Assembly: GCA_934486825.1 (NCBI GenBank)
Contig: CAKSQF010000002.1
Location: 1 to 64,000 of the forward strand
DNA: 64,000 bases
Origin: an uncultured Eubacteriales bacterium
GTDB taxonomy: Bacteria > Bacillota > Clostridia > Oscillospirales > CAG-272
Direction: 5' to 3'
Positions 42,205-51,558 of the stretch are shown here, one piece after another; position 1 is the first letter of the stretch, and each line of letters starts with the position of its first letter. The notes beneath the pieces were generated by a model. It was not told the DNA's origin. It ran no database searches and worked only from the letters and a program-made list of their open reading frames with translations. Position numbers and translations under genes: made by a program.

Positions 42205-42423
42205 ATGAAAAAAAGCATGCTGACAATGAAATCGATGACAACGGCAATTCACGCAACAAAAATACTTGAAGCAAACGGAATACCGACTGCTGTTATCAGA
42301 CTGCCGCCGGAACTCAGCGTAAACGGCTGCGCATACGGTATAGAGGTTGCGCCCGCCTATGCCGACCGCGCGGTTCATATATTGCGTGTGTCCGACATAT
42401 CATACGGAAGACTGATAAAATAA
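42205..42423 (+). CDS. DUF3343 small protein, putative Se/S carrier
   Basis: A 72-residue protein of the DUF3343 type: an N-terminal strand-helix (MTTAIHATKILEANGIPTAVIRLP) and a single Cys in the conserved place (VNGCAYGIEV). DUF3343 proteins are proposed sulfur or selenium carriers working with cysteine-desulfurase-like enzymes. The next gene is exactly such an enzyme, 31 bp downstream. ATG 42205 is used; GTG 42202 in frame is an alternative. Confidence 0.75.
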   Translation: MKKSMLTMKSMTTAIHATKILEANGIPTAVIRLPPELSVNGCAYGIEVAPAYADRAVHILRVSDISYGRLIK

Positions 42424-42454
42424 TTATTACCGAAGACAGACCGGAGGAGATCTG

Positions 42455-43597
42455 ATGCACTATCTTGATAACGCCGCAACAACATATCCGAAGCCGGAGG
42501 AGGTATACCGGCAGGCTGAACTCGCTATGCGCCAATGCGGGGGAAATCCGGGTCGCGGAATACATCCGCAGGCGCTCGCCTCGGTGCGGGCGGTTTTTGA
42601 TACACGGGAAAAAATAGCCGATATGTTCGGCGGTACCCCGGAAAGGGTGGTTTTCGTCCCGAATGCGACATACGCGCTGAATCTGTCGATAAAGGGGCTC
42701 TTTGTATGGAATGAGGGTCATATACTCATATCGGATATGGAGCATAACAGCGTAAGAAGACCGGTTGAAGCCCTTTGCCGTGAAAGCGGCGGAAAAATAC
42801 GTTATGATACATTTTCGGTTCGGGGGAGAAGTGAGGATGTACTTGCGGGTATAAGATCAAAGCTGAGACCCGATACAAGGATGGCGGTTGTATGCCACAG
42901 ATCGAATGTCGCACCGATTACCCTGCCGATAAAGGAGATAGGCAGGCTGTGCCATGACAGGGGCATAAGATTTGTGGTTGACGCATCGCAGTCGGCAGGC
43001 TCGCTGCGGATTAGTTTACCATCGTGTAATATTGATGCGCTCTGTGCACCGGGACATAAGGGACTCTTCGGTCTGATGGGATCCGGATTCGCGCTTTTTT
43101 CCGATAAGGTGGATCAGTCGGAGATCAGAACCGTGGTCGAAGGAGGAAGCGGTCTTTCATCGGTCGATCCCGGGATGCCGACCGTCCTTCCGGAACGGCT
43201 TGAGGCGGGAACTGTCGCAGTGCCGGCTATATCCTCGCTTTCCGCAGGTATCGACTACGTGAACAGAGTCGGGCTTGACAGGATAGCTGCATACGAAAGC
43301 GGTCTGCTTTTAAGAGCGCAGGAAATGCTTCTTTCGATGCGTGATGTCATCGTTTACGGTCCGATAGGTAATGCAGGGTCGGCATTTATGTTCAATGTCG
43401 GTTCAAAACCGCCGTCGGAGGTGGCGGCAGCTCTCGGAGAAAAAGGGATCTGCGTGCGTGCGGGACTTCATTGCTCTCCGCTTGCACATAAGCTTCTTGC
43501 AACTCCGAAGGGAGGCGCCGTGCGGGTATCGTTTTCTCCGCTTAACGATCTTTCCGACTGTGAGGCGCTGTATAAAGCCGTCCGTGAGGTAAAATAA
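42455..43597 (+). CDS. Class V aminotransferase, cysteine desulfurase-like (EF2568/TIGR01977 type)
   Basis: A 380-residue PLP enzyme that begins YLDNAATTYPKP and has the PLP-lysine in APGHKGLFGLMGSG, the DASQSAG strand, and the mobile-loop Cys in RAGLHCSPLAH. The pattern fits the cysteine desulfurase family that co-occurs with SelD and DUF3343 in organisms using a labile selenium cofactor in molybdenum hydroxylases. It would release S or Se from cysteine or selenocysteine. GGAGGAG precedes the ATG. selD and hydroxylase genes are not in this window. Confidence 0.85.
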   Translation: MHYLDNAATTYPKPEEVYRQAELAMRQCGGNPGRGIHPQALASVRAVFDTREKIADMFGGTPERVVFVPNATYALNLSIKGLFVWNEGHILISDMEHNSVRRPVEALCRESGGKIRYDTFSVRGRSEDVLAGIRSKLRPDTRMAVVCHRSNVAPITLPIKEIGRLCHDRGIRFVVDASQSAGSLRISLPSCNIDALCAPGHKGLFGLMGSGFALFSDKVDQSEIRTVVEGGSGLSSVDPGMPTVLPERLEAGTVAVPAISSLSAGIDYVNRVGLDRIAAYESGLLLRAQEMLLSMRDVIVYGPIGNAGSAFMFNVGSKPPSEVAAALGEKGICVRAGLHCSPLAHKLLATPKGGAVRVSFSPLNDLSDCEALYKAVREVK

Positions 43598-43602
43598 AAA
43601 AA

Positions 43603-43631
43603 TTACCGACAGAAATGTCGGTAAAATTTTT
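43603..43631. terminator. Terminator between desulfurase-like gene and lnt
   Basis: TTACCGACA-GAAA-TGTCGGTAA (43603-43624) followed by AATTTTT on the plus strand, and by TTTTTT on the minus strand. Confidence 0.85.
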
Positions 43632-43636
43632 GTGTG

Positions 43637-45244
43637 TCAGTCCTGCTTTTCGCTCTTTTTGCCGCGCCTTATCCGAATAAATTTTGATGCCGCCTCATAA
43701 AAAACGAATATAAAAGCAAGAGAAATAATTATGTTTCCCGTATACGAAAACAAGGTGCGCTCACTTCTGAAAACCGCAGTGCCGGTAACATAGCCTTCCT
43801 TGAGCGGTCCAAGCTCACTTTCGGTGCGACCGAGCGGGTCGATTATTGACGAAACTCCGGTGTTCGCCGCACGGAGTATGTATCTGCCCGATTCGACGGC
43901 ACGAAGCCTTGCATGATCGTTGTGAATGTATACGGCAGGGGAATCAAGATACCATGAGTCATTGGTTGACAGAATAAGCATCTGCGCGCCGTCGGCGACG
44001 CTTTGCCTTGTTAGACCGTCATAGATTGAGTCAAAACAGATCAGACGACCGATCTTTCCCCCGTTTGCTTCGGTAATGCATGAACCCTTTCCGGGCGTAA
44101 TCGGATCACTGAAAAGATTCATGTCGGACAGAAACGGAAGAACCTTTGTAAGCAGTGACTCCATCGGCATAAATTCGCCGAAGGGTACAAGGCGCCGCTT
44201 GCTGTAAGGGTTTTCCTCAATACTGCCGTCACTGTAAAAAGCCACGATCGAGTTGAAGGAGTTTTCGTCCGCATCCTGCGTAAAGGTCCCGACAAAGAGG
44301 GTTACCCCGCGGCTGACCGCGAAATCGCAGAAACGGTCTTTTATGTCGGTATCATCCCATGATAAAAAATCAAAATTTATCGCGGTTTCGGCAAAGACGA
44401 CCATTGATGCGCCGCTTTCGTCGATCGCCTGCCCGGCAAGCGCAAGATGTCTGTTGACAATCTCGGCGAACCTGTTTTCGGTCGTGTCCGACCATTTGTC
44501 GTCCGAGCCGATATTTGCCTGAATGAGCGCGACTCTGACCTCTGTCTGATCCTTTTTGGTGTAGGTTCCCATCCTGATAAGACCGAAACCTATGTTTGCG
44601 CCGATAAGCGCTATGGCGATTATCGGGTACAGCCTGACGGCAAACGAATCTCTCCCGTATTTGCGGCAGTAAAAGAGCGCAAGTCCGATGCATGCTCCGG
44701 TAAATGCGGGAATGAATGAAAGAAACAGCGATCCGAGAACCGAAGCTGATTGCATTGCCGGGATAAACGACGTTTGCGATATTGCAAGTCTGAGAAAAGG
44801 AACCCCCGCCCACGTGAAATTCTGTAACCACTCAAATATTATGTATAGACAGGCAAAAAGAAGCGGAGACAGCGGGCGGTGCCTGCATGTGAGTCTGAAT
44901 AAGGGAGCGATTGCGGCGTTCGGAACCGATTGAAGAAGGGACAGTCCGAACTGACAGAAAATAACGGTGAAAAAAGCCGCGACCTTACCTATTTCCATAA
45001 ATTCAAGCGGATACATCGCCAGAAAGAATGAGTATACCGTAAGGCAGTAGGACATCGACCAAAGCAGCCCGTATGCGTACAATTTGCCGTATGACATTTT
45101 TTCATCGGTGAATGTCAGCAGCAGGAAGAAAAACGGTGCGACCGAGACATATGAAAGAGGGTAGAGAAGATCAATCTGAAGAGTGAGCGCCGTAACAGCG
45201 CCGCTTGCGGCAATCACCGCAAAGCGTACGAGCCTTTTTTTCAT
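43637..45244 (-). CDS. lnt: Apolipoprotein N-acyltransferase
   Basis: A 535-residue enzyme with about seven membrane helices and an extracytoplasmic nitrilase domain (about 220-480). The nitrilase triad is complete: Glu in VVFAETAIN, Lys in YSKRRLVPFGEF, Cys in GRLICFDSIY. It N-acylates the lipid-modified Cys of lipoproteins. It is classically a diderm enzyme, and a monoderm copy is uncommon but known in some Firmicutes. Several lipoproteins in this window are possible substrates. The start overlaps the rluA-type gene upstream by four bases. Confidence 0.9.
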   Translation of the reverse strand: MKKRLVRFAVIAASGAVTALTLQIDLLYPLSYVSVAPFFFLLLTFTDEKMSYGKLYAYGLLWSMSYCLTVYSFFLAMYPLEFMEIGKVAAFFTVIFCQFGLSLLQSVPNAAIAPLFRLTCRHRPLSPLLFACLYIIFEWLQNFTWAGVPFLRLAISQTSFIPAMQSASVLGSLFLSFIPAFTGACIGLALFYCRKYGRDSFAVRLYPIIAIALIGANIGFGLIRMGTYTKKDQTEVRVALIQANIGSDDKWSDTTENRFAEIVNRHLALAGQAIDESGASMVVFAETAINFDFLSWDDTDIKDRFCDFAVSRGVTLFVGTFTQDADENSFNSIVAFYSDGSIEENPYSKRRLVPFGEFMPMESLLTKVLPFLSDMNLFSDPITPGKGSCITEANGGKIGRLICFDSIYDGLTRQSVADGAQMLILSTNDSWYLDSPAVYIHNDHARLRAVESGRYILRAANTGVSSIIDPLGRTESELGPLKEGYVTGTAVFRSERTLFSYTGNIIISLAFIFVFYEAASKFIRIRRGKKSEKQD

Positions 45245-46251
45245 GAACGGCTCCTTTCGTTTGCGGTATCGGTCGGAATTACGGCATCCGGAAAAAGTCT
45301 GAGAAAGGCGATCCTGTCCGTGTCAACGGTAAAGCTCTTTTTGTTGAGATATGAAAGTATACCACCGTCGCCGTTAAAATCAAAGCAAAGCCTGTATGAG
45401 CAGAGCGCCTGATGGGAAAAACCGAGCGCACGGTTCTGCCGGTTGATTCCGTATTTTCCGTCACCGAGAAGAGGATGCCCGACCGACGCAAGATGTGCAC
45501 GTATCTGATGTGTGCGTCCGGTAATCAGTTCAACACAAAGAAGGGACAGATCGCCGCTTTCGGCAATAACACGGTAGTCGGTTATCATGGTCTTTACGTC
45601 TCTGCCCGGATGTCCGGAGTTACAGACGTACACACGTTTTTCGATGCTGTCCTTCCGCATGTAGCCTGTCAGCCTGTCCGCCTTTTTTTCAAATATCCCG
45701 TGGCAGACACAGAGGTAATATTTTTTTATCTCGCGGTTTCTGACCTTTTCGTTCATTATCCGCAGTGCCTCGGCGTTTTTTGCGGCAATCACGATCCCGG
45801 CAGTGTTTCTGTCAATGCGGTTGCACAGCGCGGGCGTAAATGACTGCTCTTTTTCGGGATCATATTCTCCCTTGCGGTAAAGATATGCCTTTATGTGTGA
45901 GATCAGAGTGTTGCTTTCGTCCCCGCTTTCATCCTCGTGAACAACCATCCCCGCGGGCTTGTTGCAAAGGAGAATGTTTTCGTCCTCGTAAACGATGTCG
46001 AGCGACGGTCTGAGCTTCATGAACGAATCTGATGAGGTTTCGTCCGAAAAAAATTCTTCGCTTATGAAAAGCTGAAGAGTGTCTCCCTCGGAAAGGATGT
46101 ATGACGGATCGGAGCGCTTGCGGTTGACCTTGATCTTCTTGGTTCTGATCGATTTGTACATAAGGGACATAGGAAGGCTCTTTACAGCCTTTGTAAGAAA
46201 CTTATCAAGACGCTGTCCCGCATCGTTTCGCTCTATTGTTAATTCTCTCAT
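45241..46251 (-). CDS. RluA-family pseudouridine synthase (first paralogue)
   Basis: A 336-residue enzyme with an N-terminal S4 domain (about 12-70) and an RluA catalytic core: IVYEDENILLCNKPAGMVVH, the catalytic Asp in CNRIDRNTAGIVI (Ile replaces the usual Leu), and GRTHQIRAHLASVGHPLLGD. It should modify uridines in 23S rRNA, as RluC or RluD do; the exact target is not predictable. The stop overlaps the lnt start. Confidence 0.88.
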   Translation of the reverse strand: MRELTIERNDAGQRLDKFLTKAVKSLPMSLMYKSIRTKKIKVNRKRSDPSYILSEGDTLQLFISEEFFSDETSSDSFMKLRPSLDIVYEDENILLCNKPAGMVVHEDESGDESNTLISHIKAYLYRKGEYDPEKEQSFTPALCNRIDRNTAGIVIAAKNAEALRIMNEKVRNREIKKYYLCVCHGIFEKKADRLTGYMRKDSIEKRVYVCNSGHPGRDVKTMITDYRVIAESGDLSLLCVELITGRTHQIRAHLASVGHPLLGDGKYGINRQNRALGFSHQALCSYRLCFDFNGDGGILSYLNKKSFTVDTDRIAFLRLFPDAVIPTDTANERSRS

Positions 46252-46318
46252 GGCATATTACCTCATTTAAAGATAAAACAGAGCAGGCAGACGGGGAAAT
46301 ACCGTCTGCCTGAGAATT

Positions 46319-47617
46319 TCAGTTGGCTTCCTGATATGCGTCGGGCGAAGCAACATAGACCTTGCGTATCCGTGCTCCGAGAGCCGAGAGCTTGCCGACA
46401 ATGTTATCGTAGCCGCGCTCAATCAGATGAATGTCATCAATGTCGGTCGTTCCGTTAACCGAAAGCGCCGCAACGACCATGGCGGCACCGCCTCTCAGAT
46501 CGACGGCACGTACAGACGCGGCAGTAAGCTTTGCGGGCGTTCCTCTGATAACGGCAGTCTTTCCGGTGACCTCAACCTGCGCACCCATGCGCCGCAGTTC
46601 GTCAATATATTTGAACCTGTTGTCCCACACCCCTTCGTTTATCATGCCGACACCATCAGCCTGACAAAGAAGCGCTCCGAACTGCGGCTGCATGTCGGTC
46701 GGGAAACCGGGATAGGGAAGTGTTTTTATGTTGCAGGAGCGAAGAGCAATGTCCGGGTCACGGATGATACGGATACTGTCATCGTTTTCGATAACCGTAA
46801 CACCCATTTCCTCGAGCTTTGCGGTCACCGATTCCATATGCTTCGGAATAACATTGCATATTTCAACGTCGCCGCCGGTTGCGGCAACGGCGGTCATGTA
46901 TGTTCCCGCCTCAATCATGTCGGGGATTATCGCATATGTGCATCCGTGGAGCTCACTGACGCCTCTGATCTTTATCGTGTCCGTTCCGGCACCCTTGACA
47001 TCGGCACCGCATGTGTTGAGGAAGTTGGCAAGGTCAACTATGTGAGGCTCTCTCGCGGCATTTTCGATTATGGTAGTACCCTCGGCAAGTGCTGCGGCAA
47101 GCATTACGTTTACCGTTGCACCGACCGTGACTATATCGAAGAATATGTTTCCGCCGATAAGACCGTTCGGTGCGCTTGCGTCAATGTATCCGCCTTCGAC
47201 GTTGACTTTTGCTCCGAGCTTTTCAAAGCCTTTGATGTGCTGATCGATCGGTCTGACACCGAAATCGCAGCCGCCGGGATAACCGACCAGAGCTCTTCCG
47301 AAGCGTCCGAGCTCGGCGCCCACAAGATAGTAGGATGCGCGCATCTTGCGCGAAAGCTCAGCCGGAACAGATCTGACATGTATGCCGATTGTGTCGATTT
47401 CGACTGTGCTTGAATTGAGCCTTTTTACCGATGCACCGAGATTTTCTATTATTTCAAGCGACCTTGTTATGTCGCTTACGGCAGGAAGATTCTTTATCTG
47501 ACATTTTCCGCGCACAAGAAGTGTCGCAAATATTATGGGAAGCGCGGCATTTTTCATGCCGTCTATTTCAACAGAGCCGTACAGCGGACGACCTCCGTTA
47601 ACTATTATTTTTTCCAT
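46319..47617 (-). CDS. murA: UDP-N-acetylglucosamine 1-carboxyvinyltransferase
   Basis: A 432-residue enzyme for the first committed step of peptidoglycan synthesis, adding enolpyruvate to UDP-GlcNAc. The catalytic Lys is K22 in DGMKNAALP; C117 in YPGGCDFGVRPIDQH is the fosfomycin-sensitive Cys; NVMLAAALAEG and FPTDMQPQ are present. ATG 47617 fits the family N-terminus; a longer in-frame reading to 47719 does not. The gene has a leader of about 140 nt with a terminator-like hairpin. Confidence 0.94.
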   Translation of the reverse strand: MEKIIVNGGRPLYGSVEIDGMKNAALPIIFATLLVRGKCQIKNLPAVSDITRSLEIIENLGASVKRLNSSTVEIDTIGIHVRSVPAELSRKMRASYYLVGAELGRFGRALVGYPGGCDFGVRPIDQHIKGFEKLGAKVNVEGGYIDASAPNGLIGGNIFFDIVTVGATVNVMLAAALAEGTTIIENAAREPHIVDLANFLNTCGADVKGAGTDTIKIRGVSELHGCTYAIIPDMIEAGTYMTAVAATGGDVEICNVIPKHMESVTAKLEEMGVTVIENDDSIRIIRDPDIALRSCNIKTLPYPGFPTDMQPQFGALLCQADGVGMINEGVWDNRFKYIDELRRMGAQVEVTGKTAVIRGTPAKLTAASVRAVDLRGGAAMVVAALSVNGTTDIDDIHLIERGYDNIVGKLSALGARIRKVYVASPDAYQEAN

Positions 47618-47726
47618 GTTATATATCAATTCCAACCGTCGGACTCCCGACAGTATGAAAACAAATCCTTTCAGATTAGTCGGCTTCTGACAGCCACGGT
47701 GACCCTGTCGGTCAAACATACAAAAA

Positions 47727-47771
47727 TCCCGAATGGAAACCCGTTCGGAATTTTTTTCTCACTCCATTATA
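47727..47771 (-). promoter_or_regulatory. Possible -10 and terminator-like hairpin in the murA leader
   Basis: A minus-strand TATAAT lies at 47771-47766, with only a poorly spaced TTAACA (20 bp) as -35. Just downstream, bases about 47757-47727 form a hairpin (TTCCGAAC.. with ..ATTCGGGA, imperfect) followed by TTTTTG. It either ends the upstream DUF3810 gene or acts as an attenuator for murA. The rest of the leader (47726-47618) has further short inverted repeats but matches no riboswitch that I know. Confidence 0.4.
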
Positions 47772-47884
47772 TATTTTTTATGCATAAGATTTGTTAATAA
47801 ATTGTAAACTATTGTTTATTTTATCGATAAAATCAATAACGGCTTTACTCTCATTATATTCGTAAACCGAAAATCTGACACAAT

Positions 47885-49069
47885 TTATTCGGAAAGCGTT
47901 TTGCAGTACGCAACAGTAAGGTCAACGACCAGGCCGTATGAACGCGAGCCTTCCTTTACGCCCTGTGACTGAAGGTAAGAGTTGTTTATTGCCGAACTGA
48001 TGGTTGATGCGGTGCTGTGCTGATATTTTTTGAAGAAGAGCGAATATGCGTTGAACTCTTTGACGGTATTGCGGTCAAATTTGCTCCACAGAGAGTTGTA
48101 AAGCTCACTGTCGGCAGTGCTGAGCGCATTAAGAACATATTCGAGCATGTTGGTGTATGCGCTGTAAAGAATATAGCTGTCATCCGATTCAAGGGAAGCA
48201 AGAAAGGCAACAAAGTTTGCTTCGTTTTCGCGTGCGATTCCGCGTTGGTGCGCAAGCTCGTGCGCGGCAGTGTACGGAATTGTGTAGTCCGGAAAGTTCA
48301 CGTTGATGTTCGATTCGCCGGTGAAATAGGTGTAAACGCCGGTGATGTGGGTGTAGGACATCGGCTCGGACATAATTACATATTTCAGATTCGATCTGAG
48401 CGGAGAAATGAAGTTGTATTTGGCGCTTGCTTTTTTGTATGCGTCATTCAGCTTGTTGTTCAGCTCGTCAAGGTCATACGGCATTACCGACGAGCCGTCG
48501 GGTGCAAAGCCGACCGAGCCGATGATCGCATTGATCTTTTCGGTAAGATAGCTTGCGGTATCGTACAGCTCTTTTGCACTCACCTTTTCGGCGGGAAGCC
48601 CGAGCTTTTTGTCGAGCGACGATCCCTTGTAGCCGGGAGCAAGTGTAAATACAAACGAAATGTAGAAAAACGAAATGGCGGACAGCAGCCCCGCAGTCAT
48701 GGATATATACTGTTTCTGACTGCCCTTCGTCGAAACTATTATGCCGCATACGATAAGAGAGATGAAGATAACGGGAAGCAGAATGACAAGCATTTCGGCA
48801 AGCGAGAAGGGAATCCACATTGTAAGCTTTGCCGCAATAAAACGGAATCCCGCACACGGATATTTTATCATGAAGTCGGCAAATGCGGGAAATAATGAGG
48901 AAAGTATGTGCAATACTGCGGCAACCGCGGCTGCGATAAAGAAGCCGATGCACACCTTCGGCGCATTGCAAAAGAAATGTCCGATTCCTTTTCCGAACCG
49001 TGTAAGCAGTGATTTTAACTTGTTTTTGCCGACATTTTCTTCGACCGGGTTGATTTCGTTGTTGTTCAT
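47885..49069 (-). CDS. DUF3810 membrane-bound putative metalloprotease
   Basis: A 394-residue protein with three or four membrane helices in the first 150 residues and an extracytoplasmic domain containing HELAHQRGIARENEANF, a zincin HExxH motif with a downstream Glu. This matches DUF3810. The motif suggests a zinc peptidase, though activity has not been shown for the family. Its start overlaps the second rluA-type gene by four bases, giving translational coupling. Confidence 0.82.
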   Translation of the reverse strand: MNNNEINPVEENVGKNKLKSLLTRFGKGIGHFFCNAPKVCIGFFIAAAVAAVLHILSSLFPAFADFMIKYPCAGFRFIAAKLTMWIPFSLAEMLVILLPVIFISLIVCGIIVSTKGSQKQYISMTAGLLSAISFFYISFVFTLAPGYKGSSLDKKLGLPAEKVSAKELYDTASYLTEKINAIIGSVGFAPDGSSVMPYDLDELNNKLNDAYKKASAKYNFISPLRSNLKYVIMSEPMSYTHITGVYTYFTGESNINVNFPDYTIPYTAAHELAHQRGIARENEANFVAFLASLESDDSYILYSAYTNMLEYVLNALSTADSELYNSLWSKFDRNTVKEFNAYSLFFKKYQHSTASTISSAINNSYLQSQGVKEGSRSYGLVVDLTVAYCKTLSE

Positions 49070-50046
49070 GTGCTGTTCCTTTCAGAGTTCTTTGTTTCAA
49101 AAAATTCGGTTCCGATAACAGACAGCCTTTCGGATATTTTACGCGTGTCGGCTCCCGATGCGTTTATGACGGCGGCAATGTCTGCGGATATCGGTGCGGT
49201 AAGCGTCATCTGCCTGCCGCTTGTCGGATGGCTGAAGGTGAGCGAAAAAGCATGAAGCGCCTGCCTGTCGATCAGCCCGGAAGGATTGCCGTACAGACTG
49301 TCGCCGATGATCGGGTGTCCGATGTGCGCAAAATGAAGCCGTAACTGATGGGTGCGACCGGTTATCGGCATTGCGCCGACAATTCCGATGCCGCTTTTTT
49401 CACCGATCACCCGATAAAGCGTTTCGGAGCAGGATGCCCCGTCACAGTATGTGTCGGATGCCTCGCGGACAATTATGCTTTCTGCCGCTCTTCTGATGTA
49501 GGCGGTGATTTTTCCGCTTTTTTCGACAGGCGCTCCGTCCGTAAGCGCAAGATAGCATTTCCCGATCTTTCTTCTGCCGATCTCGTCCGAGAGTCTGTAA
49601 GCCGAATGACGGTTCTTTGCGACAAGCACGATTCCGCTTGTGTCTCGGTCAAGACGGTTTATGACGCGGAATACAAAGGGGATTCCTTTTTGCGCATAGT
49701 AGAAGGCAAGTGCGTTTGCAAGAGTGTCGGTGTAATGACCGTGTGACGGGTGAGTCGGCATTTTGGGCGGCTTGTTCAGCGCAATGATGTCGGCATCCTC
49801 GTAAATGATGTCGAGCGGAAGCTCGGTCGGAACGATATTCTCCGCCGATTCTTCATCTTCGCACGCAAGGACGAGAATGTCATCCGTGTGTACCGTCGCG
49901 GCTACCGTTACATGTCTGCCGTTGAGCATTATGCCGCAGTCAAGCTTTTTCAGTGCAGAGACCGAACGACGCGATAAGCCGAGACTGCGTGAAAGATAGT
50001 CGGAAAGGCGCTTGCCGTCCGATTCCGCCCCGATCATGATCTCCAT
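49066..50046 (-). CDS. RluA-family pseudouridine synthase (second paralogue)
   Basis: A 326-residue enzyme with an N-terminal S4-like region, the IIYEDADIIALNKPPKMPTHPS motif, the catalytic Asp in INRLDRDTSGIVL and GRTHQLRLHFAHIGHPIIGDSLYG. The sequence is quite different from the paralogue at 45241-46251, so this is an old duplication. The target uridine is unknown. It leads a two-gene unit with DUF3810. Confidence 0.88.
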   Translation of the reverse strand: MEIMIGAESDGKRLSDYLSRSLGLSRRSVSALKKLDCGIMLNGRHVTVAATVHTDDILVLACEDEESAENIVPTELPLDIIYEDADIIALNKPPKMPTHPSHGHYTDTLANALAFYYAQKGIPFVFRVINRLDRDTSGIVLVAKNRHSAYRLSDEIGRRKIGKCYLALTDGAPVEKSGKITAYIRRAAESIIVREASDTYCDGASCSETLYRVIGEKSGIGIVGAMPITGRTHQLRLHFAHIGHPIIGDSLYGNPSGLIDRQALHAFSLTFSHPTSGRQMTLTAPISADIAAVINASGADTRKISERLSVIGTEFFETKNSERNST

Positions 50047-50209
50047 ATAATATGCCTCCGCGTTGTTTTTATCATTTTAGCACATAAAAGGTTTTTTTGC
50101 AATTAAATTTCTCTGAACTTTCTGTGAAAGGAATATTTTTTTGACAAAAAGCTCAAAATACATTCACAACTGACTGAACGGTTGATTATGATTGATTCGG
50201 AGGTCAATA

Positions 50210-51508
50210 ATGAAAAAGATCATTTCGTTGTTCCTTGCACTTGCTGTTTTCTGTGCGGTTGCGGTCTTGCCCGTATCTGCCGGAGCGGAACGGATATCGG
50301 GAGGACTTGACGTCATTGCGGCAAAAATGACAATGTATAAAACGGGAATGTCGTCACACCCGCTTGCATTTACTCCGGAGGAGTTCGAGGAGGCTGTCGG
50401 TATACGAAAAATAAACAGCATAACAGTCCTTACTCTGCCGTCTGCCGAGAGCGGTACGCTCTATCTTTCCGCAACTCCCGTAATGGTGGGACAGGTAATA
50501 TCGAGAAAAGCAATATCAAAGCTTTCGTTTGTACCCAAAAATGCGGGTGAGCTGTCGTGCAGCTTTACCTTTGGTACTGTGTCGTCGTCACAGCCGATCG
50601 CATTGACCTGCTCGCTCACACTGCTGAAAACACTGAATTTCGCTCCGACCGCGGCTGTCCCGGATGAAGGGTATTTCACAAAGGCGACCGTCGAAAATAT
50701 CCCGCTTTATTCGAGACTTGAGGGTAAGGACCCGGAGGGGGATCTGCTTAGCTTCCGTGTAACGTCATATCCCAAAAACGGAACGCTCCGCATACTTGAC
50801 AGCGTTTCGGGAGAATATGTTTATTGCCCGCTTGAGGGTTTCTCCGGTAAGGACAGCTTCGTTTACCGGATAATCGATTCATGCGGAAACAAGGGTGAGA
50901 AGATCACGGTGGTTCTGAATGTCGAAAAGCCATCGACCGATATAAAGTATTGTGATCTTGACGGCAGTAAAGCCGAGCTTGCGGCGATAAAGCTTGCCGA
51001 ACGTAAAATCATAATCGGAAAGGCGATCGGCGGGAATTATTATTTTGATCCCAACGGAGAAATGTCAAGGGCAGAGTTTCTGGCGCTTGCAATGAATACG
51101 GCGGGTATTTCCGCAGACTATTCGAAGGACGGAAAAACATCGTTTGTCGATGATACGGCGATCCCCGAATATCTCCGCGCATATGTACTCAAAGCCGAAA
51201 AAGAAAAATGGATTGACGGGATCGAGACCCCGGTCGGTCTGATGATGATGCCCGATAAGGCGGTGACCCTTTCCGAGGCGTCGCTTATGCTGACAAAGAT
51301 CATGAATATAACGTCGGATGATGCGGTCGCGGCATCGGCATCCGAGCTGCCATACCTCAGCGAGGTCGAGGCAAAAGCTGTTCTTGCACTTGTATCGGAA
51401 GGAATAATTCCGACAGACGGAATATCTGCCGCACAGTCGTCGATGACACGTGCGGATGCGGCAATTCTGCTTTACAATGTGATTCTCTCGGGGAAAAACG
51501 AAAAATAA
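50210..51508 (+). CDS. Secreted SLH-domain protein with Ig/cadherin-like domain
   Basis: A 432-residue exported protein: signal peptide ending near PVSAGA (about residue 25), a beta domain, a VCBS/cadherin-like domain (about 145-245, DPEGDLLSFRVTSYPKNGTL and FSGKDSFVYRI), then two to three S-layer homology repeats (MSRAEFLALAM, SFVDDTAIPEYLRAYVLKAEK, SSMTRADAAILLYNVI). SLH repeats bind secondary wall polymers, so it should be attached to the cell wall. ATG 50210 has GGAGG upstream. The region 50047-50209 contains a TTGACA at 50141 but no clear -10. Confidence 0.82.
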   Translation: MKKIISLFLALAVFCAVAVLPVSAGAERISGGLDVIAAKMTMYKTGMSSHPLAFTPEEFEEAVGIRKINSITVLTLPSAESGTLYLSATPVMVGQVISRKAISKLSFVPKNAGELSCSFTFGTVSSSQPIALTCSLTLLKTLNFAPTAAVPDEGYFTKATVENIPLYSRLEGKDPEGDLLSFRVTSYPKNGTLRILDSVSGEYVYCPLEGFSGKDSFVYRIIDSCGNKGEKITVVLNVEKPSTDIKYCDLDGSKAELAAIKLAERKIIIGKAIGGNYYFDPNGEMSRAEFLALAMNTAGISADYSKDGKTSFVDDTAIPEYLRAYVLKAEKEKWIDGIETPVGLMMMPDKAVTLSEASLMLTKIMNITSDDAVAASASELPYLSEVEAKAVLALVSEGIIPTDGISAAQSSMTRADAAILLYNVILSGKNEK

Positions 51509-51516
51509 AAAACAAC

Positions 51517-51553
51517 TGCTCCGGACAATTTTCAAAAATTGTCCGGAGCATTT
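51517..51553 (+). terminator. Terminator of the SLH gene
   Basis: TGCTCCGGACAATTTT (51517-51532) pairs perfectly with AAAATTGTCCGGAGCA (51535-51550), followed by a short T-tail. Confidence 0.8.
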
Positions 51554-51558
51554 CCGCT

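Noticed and set aside
46427..47413. Long plus-strand frame of 328 codons opposite murA
   Set aside because: MurA on the minus strand is full length with catalytic residues; the antisense frame is Cys/Arg-rich and has no SD or family.
48017..48895. Plus-strand frame of 292 codons opposite the DUF3810 gene
   Set aside because: No SD and biased composition; the minus-strand protein has a clear HExxH motif and membrane helices.
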